Source of the DNA: Desulfobacula sp.
GTDB lineage: Bacteria; Desulfobacterota; Desulfobacteria; Desulfobacterales; Desulfobacteraceae
Assembly: GCA_011390085.1 (NCBI GenBank)
Contig: JAABTB010000106.1
Location: 1 to 7,339 of the forward strand
Length of the DNA stretch: 7,339 nucleotides
Direction: 5' to 3'
The translations under genes and the position numbers were made by a program. Numbering within the stretch: the stretch's first letter is position 1; every line of letters begins with the position of its first letter. Shown piece by piece: positions 1 to 5,092 of this stretch. Below the pieces are notes generated by a model that searched no databases, was not told the origin of the DNA, and saw only the letters and a program-made list of their open reading frames with translations.

Positions 1-22
1 GAATAGACATCCATTCATTCAT
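1..22 (-). CDS. possible start of a further gene in the glutaredoxin/disulfide-reductase operon (partial)
   Basis: Only seven codons are visible, reading M-N-E-W-M-S-I and running off the window edge. The ATG lies 17 nt beyond the stop of the disulfide reductase gene on the same strand, and a GAGG motif (complement of 31-34) stands 8 nt before it, which is good ribosome-binding-site geometry. The spacing suggests a third gene of the same operon. The product cannot be identified from so few residues. A second ATG in another frame at position 18 is an alternative, and the start may be fortuitous. Confidence 0.3.
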
Positions 23-39
23 CAGGTTTGCCTCAGGAA

Positions 40-369
40 CTAGAATATTTTTTCAGGGGGTCGCCGTTCTGGAACGTATTCCGTATCGGCCTCTTTGTGA
101 TGCGCGGCTTTTGACACATAAAGACCGCAGAAGCAGGCCCCGTATTCCTTTAAATCCGGTTCCCGGTAAACACAGGGGCAGATGATATCCTTGTCTTTTT
201 CCCTGTCATTGCAGGCCAGTCTGCAGGGACAGGCCATATATCCGTAGCGGTCCTTGTTCAGCAACAGGGCTTCAAGGAGTTCAAACACAAGGTCTTTGTC
301 TTTGTTAAAATAGATGTCCTTGGCTTCCTGGGATTTTTTTAATGCCTGATACAGTTGTTCAACTTTCAT
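40..369 (-). CDS. ferredoxin:thioredoxin/disulfide reductase, catalytic [4Fe-4S] subunit
   Basis: This 109-aa protein matches the catalytic (beta) subunit of ferredoxin:thioredoxin reductase and the related ferredoxin:disulfide reductases of anaerobes. These enzymes use a [4Fe-4S] cluster next to a redox-active cysteine pair to reduce a protein disulfide one electron at a time from ferredoxin. The signature is visible: CPC at residues 47-49, CPC at 64-66 and CFC at 79-81. By homology to plant FTR, C47, C64, C66 and C79 would bind the cluster and C49 and C81 would form the active disulfide. Spacing is CPC-X14-CPC-X12-CFC rather than the plant/cyanobacterial CPC-X16-CPC-X8-CHC, and there is an extra Cys at 53. 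No variable (alpha) subunit is present. The start codon overlaps the end of the upstream glutaredoxin gene by 11 nt, implying translational coupling and making that glutaredoxin the likely disulfide partner (inference). Confidence 0.88.
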   Translation of the reverse strand: MKVEQLYQALKKSQEAKDIYFNKDKDLVFELLEALLLNKDRYGYMACPCRLACNDREKDKDIICPCVYREPDLKEYGACFCGLYVSKAAHHKEADTEYVPERRPPEKIF

Positions 370-625
370 GATCGATTCCCAATGCCTCCTTTATTTCTTT
401 TTCCTTAAATCCCACAATAACGGTGTCATTTATCTTGATTGTCGGAAAGGAACAACGCGGGTTAAGGGTTTTGATTTCTGCCAGAATGGCTTTTCGTTCT
501 TCGCCTTCCAGGTCATCCACCTCTATATAATTGAATTCCACATTGCATTCGGAAAGCAGCTTTTTGGTTGATTTGCAATGGCTGCATGTACTTAATGCAT
601 ATAAAGTTGTATTATTTTCGGGCAT
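359..625 (-). CDS. glutaredoxin-like / NrdH-type redoxin
   Basis: An 88-aa thioredoxin-fold protein with the active site C14-S-H-C17 near the N-terminus, a cis-proline segment S-F-P-T (about residues 59-62) and a following V-G-F motif, as in glutaredoxin and NrdH families. It should be a cytoplasmic dithiol carrier reducing protein or mixed disulfides. A TAAGGAGA ribosome-binding site (complement of 631-638) about 6 nt before the ATG fixes the start. It is the first gene of a minus-strand operon and overlaps the disulfide reductase gene, which suggests that it is reduced by ferredoxin through that enzyme and not by glutathione or NADPH (inference). The upstream spacer carries a candidate sigma-54 promoter at 694-709. 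NrdH versus classical glutaredoxin cannot be settled from the sequence alone. Confidence 0.88.
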   Translation of the reverse strand: MPENNTTLYALSTCSHCKSTKKLLSECNVEFNYIEVDDLEGEERKAILAEIKTLNPRCSFPTIKINDTVIVGFKEKEIKEALGIDHES

Positions 626-693
626 GTATTTCTCCTTAGAATGGGACAGGTTTTAGAAACGGTTCTGTTCAGGTGTTACAAGATATAAATTTT

Positions 694-709
694 TGCATAA
701 TTGATGCCA
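694..709 (-). promoter_or_regulatory. candidate sigma-54 (-24/-12) promoter of the glutaredoxin/disulfide-reductase operon
   Basis: On the minus strand the sequence reads TGGCAT-CAATT-ATGCA. Against the RpoN consensus TGGCAC-N5-TTGCA/T it matches 5 of 6 bases in the -24 block and 4 of 5 in the -12 block, with the invariant GG and GC separated by exactly 10 nt. The predicted start is near 683, giving a leader of about 57 nt before the glutaredoxin ATG. A 13-nt dyad (TGCCA-TAT-TGGCA, 705-717) overlaps the -24 end. It was found by eye; no scoring matrix was run. Confidence 0.6.
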
Positions 710-772
710 TATTGGCAAGGTTAAAATTCAAAAAAAAACAATTCAGGATTCAATAACAAAAATTGATAATCA

Positions 773-788
773 TGGTCTGAATTTTGCT
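773..788 (+). promoter_or_regulatory. candidate sigma-54 promoter of the hydroxyacid dehydrogenase-flavodoxin-thioredoxin-kinase operon
   Basis: The plus strand reads TGGTCT-GAATT-TTGCT: the -12 block is perfect, the -24 block keeps TGG only, and GG-N10-GC spacing is exact. The predicted start is near 799, about 115 nt before the first ATG at 914. Sigma-70 elements overlap it (TTGATA at 763-768 and TATAAT at 788-793, with a long 19-nt spacer), so either or both could be used. This is the weakest of the four sigma-54 candidates. Confidence 0.45.
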
Positions 789-801
789 ATAATGCATTAT
801 A
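788..801 (+). promoter_or_regulatory. 14-bp perfect palindrome at the divergent promoter region (possible operator)
   Basis: TATAATGCATTATA is a perfect 14-bp palindrome lying at and just after the -12 element of the 914 operon promoter. It carries a sigma-70 -10 hexamer (TATAAT) on each strand. Its half-sites resemble PerR boxes (TTATAAT-N-ATTATAA), but the centre is GC instead of one base, so it is not a canonical PerR site. About 15 bp upstream, the TGATAAT at 764-770 resembles a Fur-family half-site. An operator role is inferred from position and symmetry only. Confidence 0.35.
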
Positions 802-913
802 ATTATTAATGGTTCCAATGGAAAAAACACATAACAGAGAAAACAGGTATGGCAAAGGATAATATATTAATGATATTCTTGGCAGAGCCCAACTCAAAAA
901 AAGGAGATCAGGA

Positions 914-2074
914 ATGAATCAATGGTATTGTTCCGTCTGTTATGAAATATTAAAAGCTGAAAAAAAACCCGCTTTTTGCGAGGTCTGCCGGGCCGATGAC
1001 CGGATGATTATGAACATGGAAGAGGTGCCCGGGACATTGGAACAGGTCAGGGACATGGCCAGAACTAAACTCAAGGGCATCTGCGCGGCCTATCCGTCCT
1101 GCGACGGCAATTTTGATAAGATCTGCCAGAGAGAGGCCTATGGAAAACCCATTGGCCTTGGCGGGGCCGGTCAGGGAAGATCATTCCGGGCCAATACCGA
1201 GGCTCTGGCCGGAATTGAGTTCAATATGTCGGTATTGGGAGATCATTTTGAACCGGATACTTCCTGCTCCTTTCTCGGGGTGGATCTTAAATTTCCGGTG
1301 CTGGCAGCTTCAACGGCAGGAGCCCAAAAATACAATGAGGCCATGGATGAAACCCAGTTCTGCATTTCCGTATTAAGAGGGTCAAAAGAAGCGGGAACCA
1401 TGGGCCTTCGGGGCGACACCTGGTTTTACACCCGGGAAAACCACCCTTCGCTTAATGCCATGAAAGCCTGCAACGGATACGGGATACCCATATTCAAACC
1501 CAGGTCCCAGGATGTGTTGAAAAAGTTCGTTGAAACAGCGGAAGAATATGGGTGCAAAGCTGTGGGCGTTGATCTGGACGGCTGCGGGTCCACCATCATG
1601 GCCCGCCAGGGCCAGCCGGTGTTTAAAAAGAGTGTGAAAGATATTGAAGAGTTGGTCCGGTTTACCTCGCTGCCCTTTATTGCCAAGGGCATCATGATGC
1701 CGGAGGAGGCGCAGAAATGTGCTGATGCAGGGGTTCGTGTCGTCGCCGTTTCCAACCATGGGGGAAGGGTTCTGGATTCAACACCGGGAGTGGCCACGGT
1801 CCTGCCCCTGATCCGTAAAAAGGTGGGAAAATCAATGATTCTCACCGCCGACGGAGGCGTCAGAACCGGGTATGATGTTTTAAAGATGCTGGCCCTGGGG
1901 GCCGATGCAGTTCTTTTGGGCCGGGACATTATCCGGGCTGCCGTGGGAGCCGGGACCCTGGGTGTAAAATTGCATCTGGAGCATGTTCATAAGACATTGA
2001 AAAAAGCCATGTTTATGACGGGTACAAAAAACCTGAAAATGGCGGATTCAAGAATTTTATTTCACCAGGATTAA
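914..2074 (+). CDS. rubredoxin-domain / FMN-dependent alpha-hydroxy-acid dehydrogenase fusion
   Basis: This 386-aa protein has two parts. Residues 4-32 form a short rubredoxin-like iron site (C6-X2-C9-X12-C22-X2-C25), like the C-terminal domain of rubrerythrins. Residues from about 75 onward are an FMN-binding TIM barrel of the lactate/glycolate oxidase family, with conserved Lys258 (I-A-K-G), catalytic His282 and Arg285 in S-N-H-G-G-R, Asp220 in the position of the family's active-site Asp, and FMN phosphate loops at 313-317 (D-G-G-V-R) and 335-338 (L-G-R-D). A linker holds Cys57, Cys63 and Cys71, recalling the Cys-rich N-termini of anaerobe homologues. The family oxidises 2-hydroxy acids to 2-oxo acids; the substrate here is unknown, since the usual active-site tyrosines are not obvious. 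The fused iron site suggests electrons leave to a carrier instead of O2 (inference). AAGGAG at 901-906 supports the start. First gene of a four-gene operon. Confidence 0.87.
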   Translation: MNQWYCSVCYEILKAEKKPAFCEVCRADDRMIMNMEEVPGTLEQVRDMARTKLKGICAAYPSCDGNFDKICQREAYGKPIGLGGAGQGRSFRANTEALAGIEFNMSVLGDHFEPDTSCSFLGVDLKFPVLAASTAGAQKYNEAMDETQFCISVLRGSKEAGTMGLRGDTWFYTRENHPSLNAMKACNGYGIPIFKPRSQDVLKKFVETAEEYGCKAVGVDLDGCGSTIMARQGQPVFKKSVKDIEELVRFTSLPFIAKGIMMPEEAQKCADAGVRVVAVSNHGGRVLDSTPGVATVLPLIRKKVGKSMILTADGGVRTGYDVLKMLALGADAVLLGRDIIRAAVGAGTLGVKLHLEHVHKTLKKAMFMTGTKNLKMADSRILFHQD

Positions 2075-2088
2075 ACAGGAGAGAAAAA

Positions 2089-2520
2089 ATGGGAAAAGTA
2101 TTGATTGTGTATGCGTCAAGGGCCGATGAGACAAAAAAAATAGCAGATCTGATTGCCGAAGGTGTCCGCATCTCAGGGCATGAGGCCGTGATCAAGAAAA
2201 CCGGGGATATAAAAACGGAAGAGGATTTAAAGGGTTATGACGGATATGCTTTTGGGTCCGCCACCTATCACGGCGAAATGATCACTTCCATGAAACAGAT
2301 TCTGTTTATTGCGGAACGGGCGGAACTCAAGGACAAAATCGGGGGAGCCTTCGGTGCTTACGGCTGGAGTGGTGAGGCCCCCGGCAGGATTTTTGATACC
2401 ATGGCCAATATTTATGAAATGAAAATGGTATCAGGCCCCCTGATGCTTAAGGCAAGCTGGGTACAAGGTGGTATCCAGGCTGCCCAGGCCTATGGGAAAA
2501 GTATTACCGCTTTGTTCTAA
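2089..2520 (+). CDS. short flavodoxin (FprA flavodoxin-domain type)
   Basis: A 143-aa flavodoxin-fold protein: beta-strand V-L-I-V-Y-A-S then an FMN phosphate loop at 10-15, a second FMN loop at 56-62 (G-S-A-T-Y-H-G) and a third at 89-96 (G-A-Y-G-W-S-G-E). The last motif is very close to the one in the flavodoxin domain of FprA encoded elsewhere in this window (G-S-Y-G-W-S-G-E). The phosphate loop is S-R-A-D-E-T instead of the usual S-X-T-G-N-T, keeping only the first Ser and last Thr, so FMN affinity or redox potential may differ. Its likely role is a one/two-electron cytoplasmic carrier. It lies 14 nt after the hydroxyacid dehydrogenase gene with AGGAGA at 2077-2082, so it is a natural acceptor for that enzyme's electrons (inference). 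Confidence 0.88.
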   Translation: MGKVLIVYASRADETKKIADLIAEGVRISGHEAVIKKTGDIKTEEDLKGYDGYAFGSATYHGEMITSMKQILFIAERAELKDKIGGAFGAYGWSGEAPGRIFDTMANIYEMKMVSGPLMLKASWVQGGIQAAQAYGKSITALF

Positions 2521-2532
2521 AGGATGACTATC

Positions 2533-2976
2533 ATGGCTGACAGCTTGATATTGGTATGCAAAAAATGTTCGGCAAAAAACAGGGTTCCGGTATCACGCAT
2601 CAATGAAATCCCGAAATGCGGAAAGTGTGGAACAGTTTTGCCAAAGGACATCTTAAGCCGTCCCGTAAATGTGACTGATGCCACCTTTGACAGGGAGGTG
2701 CTGGGATCAGCACTCCCTGTCCTGGTGGATTGCTGGGCGCCCTGGTGTGGGCCATGCCGTTCAGTTGGCCCGATCCTTGATCAGCTCGCGGAAAAATACA
2801 AGGGAAGGCTGAAGATTGCCAAGCTGAATCTGGATGAAAATACCGGAATCGGATCCAGATATTCCATTTCCAGTGTTCCCACCCTGTTCCTCGTAAAAAA
2901 CGGCCGGATTTTGGACACTCTTCTAGGCGCCTTGCCAAGGGAACAATTGGAGTCCGCCATTGCAAGAATTCTCTGA
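2533..2976 (+). CDS. trxC: thioredoxin with N-terminal zinc-binding motif (TrxC / thioredoxin 2 type)
   Basis: The 147-aa product starts with a zinc-ribbon-like segment, C9-X2-C12 and C29-X2-C32, followed by a thioredoxin domain with active site W71-C72-G-P-C75 and the cis-proline motif S-V-P-T. This is the architecture of thioredoxin 2 (TrxC), a cytoplasmic protein-disulfide reductase linked to oxidative stress in E. coli. An ATG nine bases earlier at 2524 is possible, but AAGGA (2520-2524) gives proper spacing (8 nt) only to the ATG at 2533, so that start was chosen. It lies 12 nt after the flavodoxin gene. Its last codons overlap the start of the phosphotransferase gene. No thioredoxin reductase gene is in the window; its reductant could be the ferredoxin-linked disulfide reductase on the other strand (inference). 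Confidence 0.92.
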   Translation: MADSLILVCKKCSAKNRVPVSRINEIPKCGKCGTVLPKDILSRPVNVTDATFDREVLGSALPVLVDCWAPWCGPCRSVGPILDQLAEKYKGRLKIAKLNLDENTGIGSRYSISSVPTLFLVKNGRILDTLLGALPREQLESAIARIL

Positions 2977-3934
2977 TCCGTCAAAGGGAGAATTCCTTCA
3001 ATGGCTCTCTCATCGATGGAAAATTGAGTTTAAAGAGATTCGAACAGATATTGAGATCCCGGGCAGTCCTGAACGGACAGTTTCTCGGGCTGTGGTCCAG
3101 GATGGGAGCGGCAGGCTTTTTCTGCTGGAAAAATTCCCGGCAGAAAAATTTTCGATCCGGGATCAGGTGGCAAAGGCGGTTGATTTTTTAAACCGCCAGG
3201 GACTCTTCGAAGCCCTGCCATACCGGAAATCGGATCAGGGAGAATTCCTGCCGTTTTTCAGGGAAGGGTGCTTTCAGATTTCTTCTTTTCTCGACGGAAC
3301 AGACCTGAAAAGACCGGATTATCTTGATTCATCGGACATGGGAAAAAGCTTTGCCTTGTTTCTGGCCCGGATGCAAAGGGCCTCCCAAGGAATTGAAACA
3401 GTTTTATCCTTTCCTCAATTTTCCCTCAAAGCCTATATTTATAAACTCTTCAGCGAGATGAAAATTCATGATGGGCCGGTTTATGAAAAATTTCTGCCTT
3501 TTTTAAGATTCCTTGAATCCGGGTTTATGCAGGCCCATGACCATCTGCCGCTTTCGTTTTGTCACGGAGACCTTCATCCTTTGAATGTCATCTGGCATCA
3601 GGAAAAGATAAAGGCCGTCATTGACTGGGAATTTGCCGGCATCAAGCCGGATCTGTACGATGCGGCCAATCTTGTGGGCTGTGCCGGGATTGAAAACCCC
3701 AACGGCCTTGGAATGTCCATGGTCATGACCTTTCTGGAAGAGATCCAAAAGACGTCTGTGATCAGCGAAACAGGCCGGCGATTCTTTCCCGAATATCTGC
3801 TGGCCTTAAGGTTTGCCTGGCTGTCGGAATGGCTCAGGAAAAAAGACCAAATCATGCTTGACATGGAAGAAACCTATATGGGAATTCTGGTTGATCACAT
3901 GGAGGAAATCAGAAAACAGTGGAAAATGGGTTAG
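2960..3934 (+). CDS. APH/choline-kinase-fold phosphotransferase of unknown substrate
   Basis: A 324-aa protein of the aminoglycoside phosphotransferase/choline kinase superfamily. The catalytic loop H-G-D-L-H-P-L-N-V is at residues 202-210 and the metal-binding Asp motif I-D-W-E-F-A-G at 221-227; Lys58 in L-L-E-K may be the N-lobe ATP lysine. The superfamily moves the ATP gamma-phosphate to a hydroxyl of a small molecule, and family membership does not identify the substrate or imply antibiotic resistance. Translation probably begins at TTG 2960, the only plausible start after the in-frame stop at 2924, with GGAG at 2949-2952 seven nt before it. The gene overlaps the thioredoxin gene by 17 nt, so the two are probably co-translated. 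Its role among redox carriers is unexplained. It is the last gene of the operon. Confidence 0.82.
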   Translation: MQEFSDPSKGEFLQWLSHRWKIEFKEIRTDIEIPGSPERTVSRAVVQDGSGRLFLLEKFPAEKFSIRDQVAKAVDFLNRQGLFEALPYRKSDQGEFLPFFREGCFQISSFLDGTDLKRPDYLDSSDMGKSFALFLARMQRASQGIETVLSFPQFSLKAYIYKLFSEMKIHDGPVYEKFLPFLRFLESGFMQAHDHLPLSFCHGDLHPLNVIWHQEKIKAVIDWEFAGIKPDLYDAANLVGCAGIENPNGLGMSMVMTFLEEIQKTSVISETGRRFFPEYLLALRFAWLSEWLRKKDQIMLDMEETYMGILVDHMEEIRKQWKMG

Positions 3935-3967
3935 TCTGATCCGTCCCTTGGATTTCCAGATTTTTTT
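3935..3967 (+). terminator. probable intrinsic terminator after the phosphotransferase gene
   Basis: Directly after the stop codon, TCTG-ATCC (3935-3942) can pair with GGAT (3950-3953) and CAGA (3957-3960), with a 7-nt loop and a 3-nt bulge on the 3' side, followed by seven T residues (3961-3967). The stem is short and imperfect, but the T tract and position fit operon termination. Confidence 0.5.
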
Positions 3968-4251
3968 CGCCTTAAAGATTTATAAAAAAGAGTCTTTTGA
4001 TAAAAAATGGGTTGAAATACCAATTCTTTTTCTGTTAGAATACATCATCGGATTATTAAATCGAATTTCTTTTATTCCTATTTTTTCTTTTTCGCTTTGG
4101 TCAGTACAGTGATGTCTTGCTTTTTTTGGATTGACACGATTTTTTGACACATGACTGTCTCGGTTCCGTTTCATCGGTTTTTATAAGCTCCATTCTATGT
4201 CCGTCGCTTGTTCCGGAAGTATTTCAGGAAAATGGAAGGTTTTTTATCATC
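3968..4251. other. AT-rich intergenic stretch without a convincing gene
   Basis: No reading frame here has a plausible start, ribosome-binding site or recognisable protein. The sequence is T-rich on the plus strand. Notable items are a direct repeat of TTGACAC at 4131-4137 and 4144-4150, and a small dyad GACA-N6-TGTC at 4146-4159. The dyad lies roughly 100 bp upstream of the candidate sigma-54 promoter at 4252, the kind of distance at which enhancer-binding activators sit; that role is speculative. Confidence 0.5.
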
Positions 4252-4267
4252 TGGTATGATGTTTGCT
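4252..4267 (+). promoter_or_regulatory. candidate sigma-54 promoter upstream of the 70-aa protein and desulfoferrodoxin
   Basis: TGGTAT-GATGT-TTGCT matches the RpoN consensus in 4 of 6 bases of the -24 block and all of the -12 block, with exact GG-N10-GC spacing. The predicted start near 4278 leaves a leader of about 29 nt that contains the ribosome-binding site of the 70-aa gene. An extended -10 reading for sigma-70 (TGGTATGAT) is possible at the same place but lacks a good -35. Confidence 0.55.
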
Positions 4268-4306
4268 GTATTAATTTTTAGAAAAAAAATCCAGGAGGGA
4301 TGACAT

Positions 4307-4519
4307 ATGACTCGCTCAAAAAGAGGCAAACAACAAAATTTGAAAATACCACATCAGGCACATTCCTATTTTGCCATAAGATCTCAAAACGAGATTTATT
4401 ATCAGATGGCTTCTATTTTTAAGGCTGCCACAAAAAATGAAGAGGAATTGACCCAACGGATGCTCGGAACTTTATTGAGCATGAAAAAACCGGATTTTTT
4501 TGTGGAAAATAAACTTTAG
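4307..4519 (+). CDS. small basic hypothetical protein (70 aa)
   Basis: I do not recognise this protein. It is supported as a gene by a near-perfect AGGAGG at 4293-4298, 8 nt before the ATG, and by a candidate sigma-54 promoter just upstream. The N-terminus is strongly basic (T-R-S-K-R-G-K-Q-Q near residues 2-10). The middle (about 30-60) looks alpha-helical and amphipathic, with a run of charged residues K-N-E-E-E-L. It has no cysteines, no signal peptide and no membrane segment, so unlike its neighbours it is not itself an obvious redox carrier. It lies 112 nt before desulfoferrodoxin on the same strand, so the two may be co-transcribed. A small nucleic-acid-binding or regulatory protein would fit the charge pattern, but that is a guess. 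Confidence 0.65.
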   Translation: MTRSKRGKQQNLKIPHQAHSYFAIRSQNEIYYQMASIFKAATKNEEELTQRMLGTLLSMKKPDFFVENKL

Positions 4520-4550
4520 ATTGGATATACATGAAGTATTCCCTGAAAAT

Positions 4551-4587
4551 AAAAACGGGTTCAGCCTTTCGGGTTAGACGTGTTTTT
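4551..4587 (+). terminator. imperfect hairpin with U tract between the 70-aa gene and desulfoferrodoxin (possible attenuator)
   Basis: The arms 4551-4566 and 4572-4587 can form about 14 pairs including several G-U, with two mismatches and a 5-nt TTTCG loop; the 3' arm ends in TTTTT. It could end some transcripts after the 70-aa gene or protect an end produced by processing. No strong promoter is seen between it and desulfoferrodoxin, so complete termination is unlikely. Confidence 0.3.
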
Positions 4588-4631
4588 AATATGAATTTAT
4601 TAACCTCAACATAAACTAAAGGAGATCGTAG

Positions 4632-5012
4632 ATGGCTGAAAAAATGGGTATTTACAAATGCGGCAAATGCGGAAATATTGTACAGGTTCTTCACGGCGAA
4701 GAACCGCCGGTAATGTGTTGCGGCCAGCCCATGGACAGGCTGGTGGAGAATACAGTGGATGCTGCAAAGGAAAAGCATGTTCCGGTTATTGAAAAAATTC
4801 AGGGCGGGTATGTGGTAAAGGTCGGCAGTGTGCCGCATCCCATGGGCAATGATCACTGGATTGAATGGATTGAGCTTGCTTCAGAGGATAACACCTTTGT
4901 TCAAAGACAGATGCTGACCCCGACCGATGCCCCCAGAGCCGAGTTTAAAACCGATGCGGCAAAGGTGGTGGCAAGGGAGTATTGCAATCTTCACGGCCTC
5001 TGGAAAGCCTAG
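4632..5012 (+). CDS. dfx: desulfoferrodoxin (superoxide reductase, two-iron type)
   Basis: This 126-aa protein reduces superoxide to hydrogen peroxide in the cytoplasm without producing O2, taking electrons usually from rubredoxin. Residues 1-36 are a desulforedoxin domain with center I iron ligands C10-X2-C13 and C29-C30. The C-terminal superoxide reductase domain carries center II: E47-K48-H49, H69 and H75 (the same numbering as the well-studied Desulfoarculus baarsii enzyme), then C118 and H121 near the end. All ligands are present, so the enzyme should be active. AAGGAG at 4619-4624 lies 7 nt before the ATG. It follows the 70-aa gene and is closed by a strong terminator. The rubredoxin gene in the convergent operon is a plausible electron donor. 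Confidence 0.97.
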   Translation: MAEKMGIYKCGKCGNIVQVLHGEEPPVMCCGQPMDRLVENTVDAAKEKHVPVIEKIQGGYVVKVGSVPHPMGNDHWIEWIELASEDNTFVQRQMLTPTDAPRAEFKTDAAKVVAREYCNLHGLWKA

Positions 5013-5030
5013 CCCTTTTATTTTTCTGAA

Positions 5031-5073
5031 AACAAAAATCCCCTGATGGTAAGACCACCAGGGGATTTTTGTT
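5031..5073. terminator. strong bidirectional intrinsic terminator between desulfoferrodoxin and rubrerythrin
   Basis: AACAAAAATCCCCTG (5031-5045) pairs fully with its complement at 5059-5073. The stem is extended by TGGT/ACCA after one A-C mismatch and closed by an AAG loop. The GC-rich core is flanked by an A tract on one side and a T tract on the other, so it works for the plus-strand desulfoferrodoxin unit and for the minus-strand operon whose last stop codon is at 5093. Confidence 0.92.
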
Positions 5074-5092
5074 CAAGAGATATCGATAGAAC

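Noticed and set aside
1382..1929. Long minus-strand open frames inside the hydroxyacid dehydrogenase gene
   Set aside because: They are shadows of a clearly conserved enzyme in the plus strand; no protein family is recognisable and no ribosome-binding site is present.
3813..4112. 99-codon plus-strand frame spanning the end of the kinase gene and the following spacer
   Set aside because: The first 40 codons overlap the kinase in another frame, the remainder is T-rich low-complexity sequence, and the probable terminator at 3935-3967 lies inside it.
4131..4150. Two TTGACA hexamers taken as -35 elements of a promoter for the 70-aa gene
   Set aside because: Neither has a -10 hexamer at 16-18 nt; the nearest TATAA-like sequence is over 30 nt away.
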